From contig NW_026971682.1 in NCBI RefSeq assembly GCF_963678635.1, positions 1 through 24,555 of the forward strand: a stretch of DNA of 24,555 nt, in the 5' to 3' direction. Made by a program: the position numbers and the translations under genes. This document shows positions 9,280 through 18,790 of the stretch, in pieces. How positions within the stretch are numbered: position 1 is the first letter of the stretch; the number at the start of each line of letters is the position of its first letter. This stretch comes from Symsagittifera roscoffensis. Its lineage: Eukaryota; Xenacoelomorpha; Acoela; Convolutidae. The notes below the pieces were generated by a model. It was not told the DNA's origin. It searched no databases and saw only the letters and a program-made list of their open reading frames with translations.

Positions 9280-10272
9280 ATTGTAAGCGGAATCCGCAAC
9301 ATACCAAAAACACATTTGTATTGCGATTTTTCTTTGATATTTTTGCTGTTTTAGATGCCACAAACAAATACCTAAAATACTGTACCGCTCAAAATTGCTC
9401 CGAAAATAGGCGAATATGCGGAAACCGCAACCAGATTTGCGGAATGCAGAACATTTACTGGAATTTAAAACAAATAATAATGTATATAGTTAAGTTAAGC
9501 TGAGGCGGAATCCGCAACTGTAAGCGGAACCCGAAAAATGTGATCCGCAAACTATAAGTGAAATCCGCATTTTGTTTGCAGATTCCGTTCAAATATAGGT
9601 ATACATGTATTATAACTTTGAAAGTTATATCTTTTGCCTACTGAGTGATCACCAGAAAGTTTAGAGAAAAATTAAGACATTTAGAGCACTAAAACCGTTT
9701 AATAATTATGAGCTAGTTATTCAGAAAGATGTAGCATCATATTTTCAAAAAAAAACTGCCCTCATGATTTGATTTCACTTTCGACTAATCTCAAGTACTG
9801 CCTTCATGAGTTACTAGAACCGGAATCTACTAGATCAGTTTTTGGGAGTTATAGTATCCCAAATACTAACTAGTATTTGGGATTGATGCAATCTCAAATA
9901 ATGACATAATTCTATGCGTTGTGTTTCCAAACACTCTCAACCCAAGAACTCCACATATTGAATTTATTCGGCGTTGTGTTTTCAAAATACGAACAGGTGA
10001 TATACACCAATTAAGTTAACCAATGTTTTGAGATTTGTTCGTAAATTCGGCTGACAATGGTTAGGTCCTTGCTTTTAAAGTCCGCATTGCTATGGATAAG
10101 AATTCTAGCTCTAATTTTTGATTGTTCATATGCAAAATCAGTGGTAAACAGAATTCGGAATTCACTTACAGTTTGTGGAATCGGCCTACAAATGCGGATT
10201 CCGCTTGCAAATATTGCGGATTCCTCTTACATTTGCGGATTCCACTTACATTTTGTGGAATCCACTTACAAT
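9280..10272. mobile_element. Fold-back-like element with satellite-type ends
   Basis: The left end starts ATTGTAAGCGGAATCCGCAA; the right end finishes GTGGAATCCACTTACAAT, giving outer inverted repeats of roughly 16 bases. The right end holds about six tandem 19-24-base units of the form GCGGATTCCGCTTACAAAT (10151-10272). The left cluster (9280-9590) holds the same unit in opposite orientation, more dispersed. The interior is non-coding AT-rich DNA. Stray units continue to about 10440 (10305, 10364, 10432). Fold-back elements with tandemly repeated termini are known; no target duplication was identified here. Confidence 0.45.
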
Positions 10273-10279
10273 TTTTGAA

Positions 10280-11419
10280 TCCAGATCAGATAGCTCTATT
10301 GGCTTTGTGTGGAGTCCGCTACACAATAAATGTGCCGACAAAAATAACGTTATAGGTTTTTGTACGCGGATTCTACGGAAGTTTTGTTGGTGGAATCACT
10401 CAAATTTCGGAACATGTATAAAGATGTGTCTGTGGAATCCAGAAACATACAGACACAAAAGTGTGCGCCTATTGAGTGCACAGTTTGGCCTCGTATTGAC
10501 TGATGAATTAACAATCGATCATAAAAAATAATCCATTGAAAAATTATCTTGAATTCAATAGATTTTTTCTGAATTCCAGAAAGACTGATACGTTAATCAC
10601 AGTATAACCGACATTTTTCAACGCTTGAAACGGGGTGAAACTTTCGAACAAAACATGTTCATCTATTCAAGGTTTGACTTCAAGTAAATTAACAGTAAGC
10701 TTGTTAGCGTTTGCACTAATCAGCTAAAAGGTCAGGGAAAAGTTGATCCATTTTTGCTGAAAACTCCTTCAGTTGAAACATGTTTCCTGCAAATATTACA
10801 TAAATTAGTTTTTCGGACTGAAAATGGCAACAAAAGATTGTTTACATACCCCTGTGTGCAGTCTTGAATAACTCAATGACACTTTATATTTATTTTCAAC
10901 TACTTTTTTTGCTTTTTTTGCACTTCTAATTTGGCAGAGTTGAACGCTTCCGTTTCCATCAATGTCAATCTATTTTCAATCACAGAAAAAAGACCCGGAA
11001 AATGCTTCCGTTTCACTCTCTCACTGGCGAGATAACACTTTTGTTTCAAAAATACATTTGCGTATACCACACTCGATTTTCCGCTGAGAAGGTTTTGACT
11101 TTTAAAATTGTTTAAAGTTAAGTAGATGAACTAATGACATCCATCACGATCAGTCGTCTCAGAGACCAATTATGTGAGTGATCACTTAAAGTCAGTGTGT
11201 TTTTGCGTGTTAGAACAGAATATACATAGATGGGTCACATGATTTATTCGCAAGCACGGTATTTGTTCTCTGCTTTTTTTGTTTCGAAAAACAACAATAA
11301 CAGAATCATTTGCAAAATTATCGGCTATCATCTGGTTGTTCTTTTAGTTTTTTTTTCATCAAGGAGGTTCTAGAAAAAATGAGCTAGCAAGTTTTTCATC
11401 TTAAAAGCGTGAGCATTCC
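10280..11419. other. Intergenic DNA, nothing recognised
   Basis: AT-rich sequence with a few stray copies of the GCGGATTCC unit at its left edge. Open frames of up to ~118 codons near 10175-10531 overlap the repeats and look incidental. No RNA gene or element boundary seen. Confidence 0.5.
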
Positions 11420-12490
11420 CGCACTGAAAAATGGATAAGGATTGATTTTAGTTTAAAAAAAAGTGCGTTGATTAATTTTAGATCGATTTTAGTATGAAAA
11501 AAGTACGATGATTAAACAAAAAAGATGAAGATTGATTTGGATCGATTTAAAATTGATTTAATTTAATCTTAAAACTCAGCTTAAAAAATTGATCCAAATT
11601 TTAAATCAATTTAATTGCATTTTTTCCAGTCTGAATTTGTTTTTAATTTCAAGGGGTTTAAAACGGATATAAATCGATTTTTTTTTCATTCGAGATTTAT
11701 CAGTTTTGAAATTTGATTACATTTATTCATTACCTATCATTTTTTACATCCATAGCGTATTGTAGCATAAAAAAGACCAAATAAAAAGACCAAAATATCG
11801 ATAAAATTCTTTGGTTTTTTTTTAACATATTTTGAGTTCAAAAACAGATCTATATTGACCCTTTTCTTGATTCGTTATATAAGTTTTACCCAAAATCTGA
11901 TTTATCTTCATATCTTTCTATGATATAATTGGATATTAACGAGATCAAATTTTAATTTACTCTGACTCTTTTCTTGTTTTTTACATAAGATTTTGCAAAA
12001 TCTGTTTTACAAAAATTTTCTATAATTTCATTGCCTTTTTTCGAGCTTAAAACTGATTTATGTGGATCATTTTATTGAAGTCTATAACATCTGGCACGAG
12101 TGTTTGCATTTAAAAAATCGAGAATAAAAAATTCCAACAAAACAAAATAGATTTTAGTGTGTCGGAAAATCCATCGAAATCGATTTGAATCGATTTTTTA
12201 GACAATTGAATCGATTTAAATTTTTCAAAAAGATCGATTTAAATCGATTCAAAATGCATTTAAATGAGATTCTGGTGGATTTAAGTGAGATTCGGATGGA
12301 TTTTAGCGAGTAGTAAAATCCATCGAAATTGATTTGAATCGGTTTTTTAGACACTTAAATCGATTTAAAAATTTCAAAAAGATCAATTTAAATCGATTCA
12401 AAATCCATTTAAGTTTGTGAATTGTACATGGTTAATCAATTTAGATCGATTTAAAATCGATTCAAAATCAATTTAATTCGTTCGACCGGA
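11420..12490. repeat. AAATCGATTT-rich low-complexity region
   Basis: Dense variants of AAATCGATTT and AATTGATTTAAA occur at 11430-11670 and 12150-12490. In the second block a ~149-bp unit is repeated: AAAATCCATCGAAAT starts at 12166 and again at 12315, each followed by similar TTGAATCGATTTTTTAGACA and CAAAAAGATC sequence. The region between is plain AT-rich DNA. ClaI-type palindromes (ATCGAT) recur on both strands, so much of it can self-pair. Confidence 0.65.
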
Positions 12491-12647
12491 AACCATTTCT
12501 GTCAGTGCGGATTAGAATCAATTATCGGTGCTTATTTGAAAAAGAACTCAAACTTATTGACTTTAATATGTCTTTCTCTATTAATAAAAACCAATATACC
12601 GAATATTTTTTGCAAAAATTCATTGCTTAACAATTTTTTTCGAGATT

Positions 12648-13502
12648 CCCGGGTTGACCAAAAATGCTTGTCCTACAGTTTTCATATATGGAAATCGTAG
12701 GATAAGCACTTTGTATCAAAAAATTGATTTTTTAAAATTTTGTTTCTCAAAGTTTATGGGAAGTGTTCGTGACGGAACACAAGTGACTAAACCCATGGTT
12801 TACTCAAAACTAGAGTCACCGAAAAGTTGGTTGTCTGGCATTTAAAATGCATTGGAAACTACCTGAATTGTGTAAGAGTTCTTTTCACAATTTATTTACT
12901 GAAAGCTTCAAACATTAAAACTTTAGCAAACTTTTTCGAAGAAGGTTATTTTTAAAATTAGGATTACCAAATTATCAGACATTGATCGAGGCATATATAC
13001 ACATGTCATACAAAAAACATAGGAATTTTCAGCCTGTTTGAAAAAATTATCCAGAGAAACGGAAAAAAATCCAATCTTTGTGTATCCAGGACTACGTTAT
13101 ACAAACAAAAAAAAAAATTTGTTTGCAAAATTTTCTTTGGAAAAAGTTTGTTCGAGTACAAAATTCGATTTGCGGGTGAAAAAAAAACAAAAAAAAATGA
13201 AAAAAAAATCAATTTCAGTCGCCATCAAAAAAATGCTAGTAATACATTTTTTTATATGAAAATTGTATGATAATCATTTTTCTCCAGAAAAAAAACATAT
13301 TTTTTTTATCACCAGACTGTTTTATTTGGTTCAAACATCAGCAGAAACTATTTGGAATTTTTTTGCAATGACTTTTTGAAATTGTATGAAAATTGTTGAG
13401 TAGCATTTTTCCATACATTTGATGCATGGAATTGTACGATAAGCATTTTCGGTGTACGGAATTGTAAGATAAGCATTTTCGGTTTATGGAGGTCAACCCG
13501 GG
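12648..13502. mobile_element. 855-bp TIR element with ~30-bp internal units
   Basis: CCCGGGTTGACC at 12648-12659 is the exact reverse complement of GGTCAACCCGGG at 13491-13502. Inside both ends lie variants of GGAATTGTANGATAAGCATT. Two clean direct 30-base units start at 13428 and 13458, a degenerate one near 13388, another near 13254, and at the left end one inverted and one direct unit lie between 12660 and 12710. Repeated subterminal motifs of this kind often bind transposase. No transposase is encoded, so it would be non-autonomous; the family is undetermined because no clear target duplication is visible. Confidence 0.6.
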
Positions 13503-15703
13503 TTGTTTTAGCGCACGCGATTGATATACCAGCTGGTAATCCGTATCCAGGATTCAACGCAATGAATCATTGAATCATAAATTTTGTCACGCTCAAGTTT
13601 TTGTGTTTAATAGTTTTAATAAGTTGGTGGCGCAAGCACACTTCTGAACCAAATAATAGGTTTTTTAAAACAAAAAAGTACACTTTATTAGTTTGTACGT
13701 TCCCTTAAAAAAACGATTTCTCACAAAAACAATGATTTCAAGTCAAAAGAATTATAGTCCTCGAAGTATCCTAACGAATAGCTGAAAAAAAATCAACTAT
13801 CAGTGGATTGTATTTGACTAAAATGGGTATAGTAATTGAAAAAGGATCAACATTATTTATCGCCTATTTTTATTGGTTTTTAAACAATATTTTTGGCAAT
13901 TTCCAAGACTGGCAATGGGACATTGTTTTAATTTGTTATGATCTATGAATCTATTTCAAATGCAGTATTTTAAGTAAAGACATTACTAAAAAGCTGTGCA
14001 CAATAAATTGATCTTTCGGTTTCCACTATTTGTCATTATTGTTCCAGTTTTTGATCGCACTGAAGTTTCATGGATAATTATCGATTAAATTGAAATTTTA
14101 TGGTCTTTTTCTCACAATTATAATTGAAATTTTATGGTCTTTTTCTCACAATCTTTTTTTAAACAATTATAATTGGTTATTTTCAAATAATTTTCAAAAA
14201 CACTTTATCAAATGAAACATAATCAATTATAATGGATTAGTAGGGGTGAGTGAACCGTGTTTATAGGGAAGAATGGGGAAGTTTGCGCTAGATTTTTGCA
14301 GAAAATTGCAAAAAGTAAAATAAAAATGTTTGAAAAATAATCACAAAAAATAACCACAAAAACAATTTGGTAGAAAAGTATGATTAAATTTTTGTACCAG
14401 TAAGTTACAGTACTTTCGGATTGTGCAAATTGCCGAGGAGCTATCAGAGGCTCTTAAACCTGCCTTATTTTAGATTGTTTTGTATTTTATCAACGTTCTT
14501 GACTGAATGGTTTTTATGAGATGAGCTTTCTTTTTTCATTCCAAGCTGTGTTCTTTGCGTCTCGATAATTGTGGTGGTCATGAGAGTTGGAAAAAATTCG
14601 CGAGACAAAATTTATAAAGAAAAAAGTTTTTCATTATTATTTTGACTGAAGTTTGAATGCAGTTCTGGGCTATTTTCCAGTTTTCCGTCCCAATAAAATT
14701 ACAAGATAAAGTTGTTCAAAAATTGTTCACATGGCATTTTGCATGCTTAAACAAACCCACTTAAACAAAAATTTAAAAATAAAAAAGCTCTTTAAATTAG
14801 AATTTTGTATTTTGAATATCAGAAAAAAACTAAAAGGGGAACTACAAAAGAACCCAATTTTGTTGCATCAGACAACCTTGATACACAATTTGCTATATGA
14901 AATTTGATTTGCTTAGCATGCAAAGTTTTTCTCAAGATGGTTCAATTGCTCTTCTTGACTAATTTTGTCTGTCCAATTTTTTAAGCTTTTTGCTATACAA
15001 CTACTGCAGCTGGAATTGCCCACCCTGTGGTAGACTTGTCACTTGAGGTCAAAAAAAGAGCTCTTCATGACAAACCATTGAATACACAAGCTAATCTTTA
15101 GTCCAAAAACTAGTTTCTATTCCTTCAGAGGTAGTTAGACCTTTCAATGCTGTGCCCTGATACAAGCAGTTTTGATAGATTGATCATCAATTACTTAGCT
15201 TTTTTTCTTCACAGAAAATTTTCTTAATTATTCAATAAGATTGAACTCACGAAGCAATTCAGAAAAAAGGCATCTGTTCGCCTTTTTTCAAAAAGATGAG
15301 AATAAAGCAGTAATAGTTTGAGCTCTTCTGGAAAAAAAAACAAAGCTCTTTGGGAAAAACAAAGTTGGATAAGATACCCGTGAAACTCGTCAAACTTTGC
15401 AAGACAAAACTCTGCAATGAAATTTTGCAAGGAAAAAAAACTATTTGTTGGAAAATTATTGACCCAAAAATATGTGCCACTGTTACCGCACATGGTTAGT
15501 AGTCTTTTTTTATGCACGGTTTCTATCGGAAAATTTTTTCTGAGTTTTTGGAAGAAAAATGATAAAAATGATAAAATAGTAATAGATGAAAGTTGGAACC
15601 TGATCTAAACTACATTTTATGATTGGATAAATTAGATATTTTACCAATGTAAAGTATTTAATATTAACCAATCATGATCCATCTAACTAACAACCCACTT
15701 ATT
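13503..15703. other. AT-rich intergenic DNA without recognised genes
   Basis: Long A/T tracts and short open frames on both strands (for example 15224-15517 minus) with no recognisable domains. The sole clear structures are the tandem duplication at 14088-14155 and repeated CAATTATAATTG palindromes near 14115, 14165 and 14222. Confidence 0.5.
14088..14155 (+). repeat. 34-bp tandem duplication
   Basis: AATTGAAATTTTATGGTCTT begins at 14088 and again at 14122, giving two essentially identical 34-base copies. A simple local duplication. Confidence 0.85.
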
Positions 15704-16003
15704 TGTAAGTGCTGAAGTTACTTGTAATTTCAGCACCAGAGAGATTTGAATTTAACTTAGAAATTAGTTGGACTCTCCCGAGCACTTCAGCAGCCGCAAT
15801 AAACCAGTATACCCTAGATCTATTGAGCCTAGCAGAGACTAGTTAAACAACCTGAGACTAGATAGTATAAGAGTAAGATTAGGATCGGTATTAGACTAAG
15901 AAGTTGCACGAATCTATCCGGCCGAAAATAAGATAGCGTGACGAGCAGACGGTGTACCCTATCCGAAATTACTCTATGAGTTATACACTCCAGACCTAAC
16001 TCA
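15704..16003 (+). repeat. Candidate 5' LTR (boundaries tentative)
   Basis: A TG at 15704 and CA at 16002-16003 bracket 300 bases ending two bases before a primer-site-like sequence. It begins with a strong hairpin: GTGCTGAAGTTA (15709-15720) pairs with TAATTTCAGCAC (15725-15736) across a 4-base loop. It also has an AATAAA at 15798-15803 and a TATAAG near 15870. Without the 3' LTR the ends cannot be confirmed; TG at 15647 is an alternative start. Confidence 0.3.
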
Positions 16004-16005
16004 TC

Positions 16006-16029
16006 TGGTGCGACCATAAGTCTCGAACA
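16006..16029 (+). other. Candidate primer binding site (tRNA antisense-like)
   Basis: TGGTGCGACC begins with the TGG that pairs with tRNA CCA ends, and the following bases include TCTCGAAC, the antisense of a T-loop. The reverse complement therefore resembles a tRNA 3' end (TTCGAGA then GGTCGCACCA, roughly arginine-like), although the spacing is one base short. It lies two bases after the proposed LTR end, as expected for reverse-transcription priming. Confidence 0.3.
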
Positions 16030-16090
16030 AGACCTTAATAGCTTAGAATTAACCAAAATAGATTAGAAATTAGACAAAAACATTTACAAA

Positions 16091-16324
16091 ATGTTATACG
16101 ACAATAATTTAATCGAAATGTCTCTACGACTCAATAGATCAGAGCCAATATTCCGAACCATAACAGAACTACCCGGAATTGGAAGAAGACCTCGAACCAG
16201 AGACGACATACGACAAAGTAGAAACTTGCCATATAGCTATATGATAGTTAGGCAAAAACCAGAACAAACTTTTATATTTAGAATACTACTGGCAATGAAT
16301 TTAGATTTTCATTTGCAAACATAA
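16091..16324 (+). CDS. Small leader ORF, 77 aa, unrecognised
   Basis: An ATG-started frame of 77 codons lies just after the candidate primer site. The product is arginine-rich in its middle (about residues 31-45) and has no recognisable domain, signal peptide or zinc motif. It sits upstream of all other frames of the element and would be an upstream ORF on the genomic transcript. The surrounding leader has many stops in other frames, and 77 codons is within chance for this composition, so coding status is doubtful. Confidence 0.2.
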   Translation: MLYDNNLIEMSLRLNRSEPIFRTITELPGIGRRPRTRDDIRQSRNLPYSYMIVRQKPEQTFIFRILLAMNLDFHLQT

Positions 16325-17227
16325 AACCTTGAAGTTAATCTTCAAAATCATTTCAGACGCTAAACAAAATTATTAATATACAATAACGATTGATAAAAAG
16401 ATCTAAGATCGTTTTCCTAAAACTCTGCAGTAATATACAAAACATGTTTGAAAAATAATTATTGAAAAATAAAAAATAAAAATTAGTAGCATGACAATAA
16501 ATGGTTAGTAATCATAAATCATCCTGTTGTTCCAGCTCCATCACCTAAAACATAACAGCAATCATAAACCCACTAATATCATCAAAACACTAAATCTTTC
16601 CTTTACACACATTTAAAATTTTATTAAATCTTAAATTCACTTAATTTTAAAACCAGATCATCAAGGCTTATCCTTGGATCTTAAATCATTTTCTACTTAA
16701 TTAAATTTCAAATTTGATCATCAAGGCTTATCCTTGGATCAAACAGAACAACTTTGTTCTCCCCCACCCACTTAATTAGTGTCTAACGACCTCAAACGTC
16801 GATTCACTACCCAACCCTTTCTAAAGACCTAAGACTAATAGAAATTTTTAAACAAAACTAATCATTCAAATTAGGATAAACAGTGAAGAACTTCGGTTAT
16901 TCATCCTTCACTTGACCCCCCCTCTTAACAGACCCAGGATAAATCTTAGACTTAGTAAGTTTAAAATAGTATCTAACGAACTACTCGCGTTCTAATTATA
17001 CCTGAACCTTGTGGATCGATTTACTATTCTCCAACCCTTGAACACAATCACTACCCCTAAGTAAGATTAAGTAAGTTAACACCTTAACTTATACTAGCCA
17101 CGAGAAAGTAAAAAATCATTCTTCGGAATCGATATACTTTTCTCTCCAACCCTGAACAAATAGACCCAGGTTAAGCTAACCAAAAAATCGTAAGAACTAA
17201 CAGTTTAGGAAAATAGAAATCATTTAA
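16325..17227 (+). promoter_or_regulatory. Long untranslated leader of the retrotransposon
   Basis: About 900 bases without a convincing gene, rich in repeated structure. GATCATCAAGGCTTATCCTT plus GGATC occurs at 16656-16680 and 16716-16740, each able to form a stem-loop (CAAGG/CCTTG plus GATC/GATC). A second motif, TCGATTtACT..CTCCAACCCTTGAAC, recurs loosely near 16798, 17014 and 17130, and GACCCAGG recurs near 16930 and 17163. Such leaders in retroelements carry packaging and dimerisation signals; that role here is inference. Confidence 0.45.
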
Positions 17228-17257
17228 CAACCTTTTGCATCCGTCATCCTAAACCTT

Positions 17258-17725
17258 ATGTCATTTAAAAACCTAGGAAATAAACAAACAATCGTTTTAC
17301 ACAATTGTGAAATAGATAACAAAAAATATGACCTTGTAATCACACCTCATACACAAACAGTTGGATACATTCGAACAAAACGACAAACACTAAAAAGAAA
17401 AATAATAACGAAACAAAGACAAATAACACGAAAAAGATTTTCATAAAATCGAAACGCATTTTCAGAATCAGAAACCAACAGTTTAGACGAACTTTACAAA
17501 CTAAAAGAATCAATAGATAAAAATTGCCCACTTCACGATCAATTATATTTTTCTGATTCAGAAACAACTTCAAATTCATCAAAAAGAGGAAAAAGAAGAA
17601 TAAAAAAGCAGTATAAACACAAACCAGTACATTTATACAATTGGAATCAACCAATTCGACACATTAATAATTACATATTAACAGTCATCGAACGAAAAAA
17701 TGAGCTCAACGCACACCCCAGGTGA
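17258..17725 (+). pseudogene. ORF0: small basic protein broken by one in-frame TAA
   Basis: ATG at 17258 opens 62 codons to a TAA at 17444-17446. The same frame is then open for a further 92 codons to a TGA at 17723-17725. Both parts look protein-like and similar in composition. The first ends in a lysine/arginine-rich stretch (about residues 40-61). The second has acidic-serine SDSETTSNSS followed by KRGKRRIKKQYKHK, resembling a nuclear or nucleic-acid-binding basic patch. The TGA overlaps the ATG of ORF1 by 26 bases. Readings: a 154-codon gene with a nonsense mutation, stop readthrough, or two unrelated frames. No known family recognised; an accessory protein encoded 5' of gag is unusual for Ty3/gypsy elements. 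Confidence 0.4.
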
Positions 17726-18704
17726 CGAAACCCCAGATGATGATGAAATCTTTCCTTTTATAATAGATGCAACCACTGATAGAGGACAGCATATATTTTG
17801 CAAAAATTTACTATTAAATTTATTTGAACCCGGAATCAGTCCATGTAAAACAGAGTTCCCAGATGTAAAAATCAAAAGACAAATCATAGACCACTACTTA
17901 AAAGATATATGCAACATAACACAACAGTATGGAATCTACTCCATAGAATTCACCTCACCAAACCATAATAATAGAAAATATACAATTCAAACAGACGATC
18001 TTGATTTAGAATTTTCAAAAGTTTTTTCAGAATATATAAAAAGCATCCAATATCATAAGTCACAAAGAGCAAACTCCATATTCACCAATGAAGTTTTCGG
18101 AATAATATATAGTTATATTTCGATATTAGAAAACGAAATCCCAATAACAAATGTCTCACCGACAGAAACATCTAAACATTTAAGAGTACGACATGAAATC
18201 ACACTACTCTCTAGTTATTTAAACATCATTAAAGAAAATTTCACGAAAGACGACGTTTCACAACATACAAAACACGATCTACAAAAAATTTTGGCATGGT
18301 TCATAATAGATTATTTCACACACAATATTGATTTAATTGCACAAGCAAGAAAAAATTTTAGACCCCAAAACTTGAACGATGATACCGCTATCACAGAACA
18401 ATCAGATTATGTTTGGGACCCCGAATGGTCTCATCCCGCATTTATAAGCTTCCCACAATCAATCTCAAGTCAAGCAATAAGTACGATATCTTACATAAGA
18501 GATTATGTAAAAATAATACCATTCACCATTGATGCAACACCATTAAACTATCATACATTTTTGCCCGATACACAAAATAATAGTTTAAACTCTACAGTCA
18601 TACACAATGAAAACCTCAATGGAACTAGGAATCTTACTCAACAAGATATCCAGACACCATCACAATTACACAACAAAGTATTTCACCAATACGCCCAAAT
18701 TTAA
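17700..18704 (+). CDS. ORF1: 334-aa protein of unknown function upstream of gag
   Basis: This is a complete 334-codon frame from ATG 17700 to a TAA at 18702-18704. Residues 6-20 are acidic (TPGDETPDDDEIFPF). Residues ~25-270 look mostly helical with mixed charged and hydrophobic residues. The last ~50 are rich in Asn, Gln and Thr. No zinc knuckle, signal peptide, transmembrane helix or catalytic motif is visible. The Gag frame, which is -1 relative to this one, becomes open at 18629, so the two overlap by 76 bases. ORF1 may be an independent accessory protein, or a matrix-like N-terminal Gag domain joined to ORF2 by frameshifting or separated by a single-base mutation. Composition and A-rich codon use match gag and pol, arguing that it belongs to the element. 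I do not recognise the family. Confidence 0.75.
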   Translation: MSSTHTPGDETPDDDEIFPFIIDATTDRGQHIFCKNLLLNLFEPGISPCKTEFPDVKIKRQIIDHYLKDICNITQQYGIYSIEFTSPNHNNRKYTIQTDDLDLEFSKVFSEYIKSIQYHKSQRANSIFTNEVFGIIYSYISILENEIPITNVSPTETSKHLRVRHEITLLSSYLNIIKENFTKDDVSQHTKHDLQKILAWFIIDYFTHNIDLIAQARKNFRPQNLNDDTAITEQSDYVWDPEWSHPAFISFPQSISSQAISTISYIRDYVKIIPFTIDATPLNYHTFLPDTQNNSLNSTVIHNENLNGTRNLTQQDIQTPSQLHNKVFHQYAQI

Positions 18705-18790
18705 CAACACCAAGAAATACAAATCCTTCACAAACACAGGTAACCTTACAATCAACCGTTAAACCTTCGGTTGCCCCTAAATATTCACAT

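Noticed and set aside
13388-13487. 30-bp repeats as a CRISPR-like array
   Set aside because: The units are contiguous with no spacers, imperfect, and inside a eukaryotic TIR element.
15829-16056. Minus-strand 75-codon hydrophobic frame
   Set aside because: It lies antisense to the candidate LTR and has no supporting features; hydrophobicity follows from antisense of A-rich DNA.
18697-18703. AAATTTA heptamer at the end of ORF1 as a slippery site
   Set aside because: The heptamer is out of phase: its codon grouping fits the Gag frame, not the ORF1 frame, so it cannot serve an ORF1-to-Gag -1 shift in the standard way.
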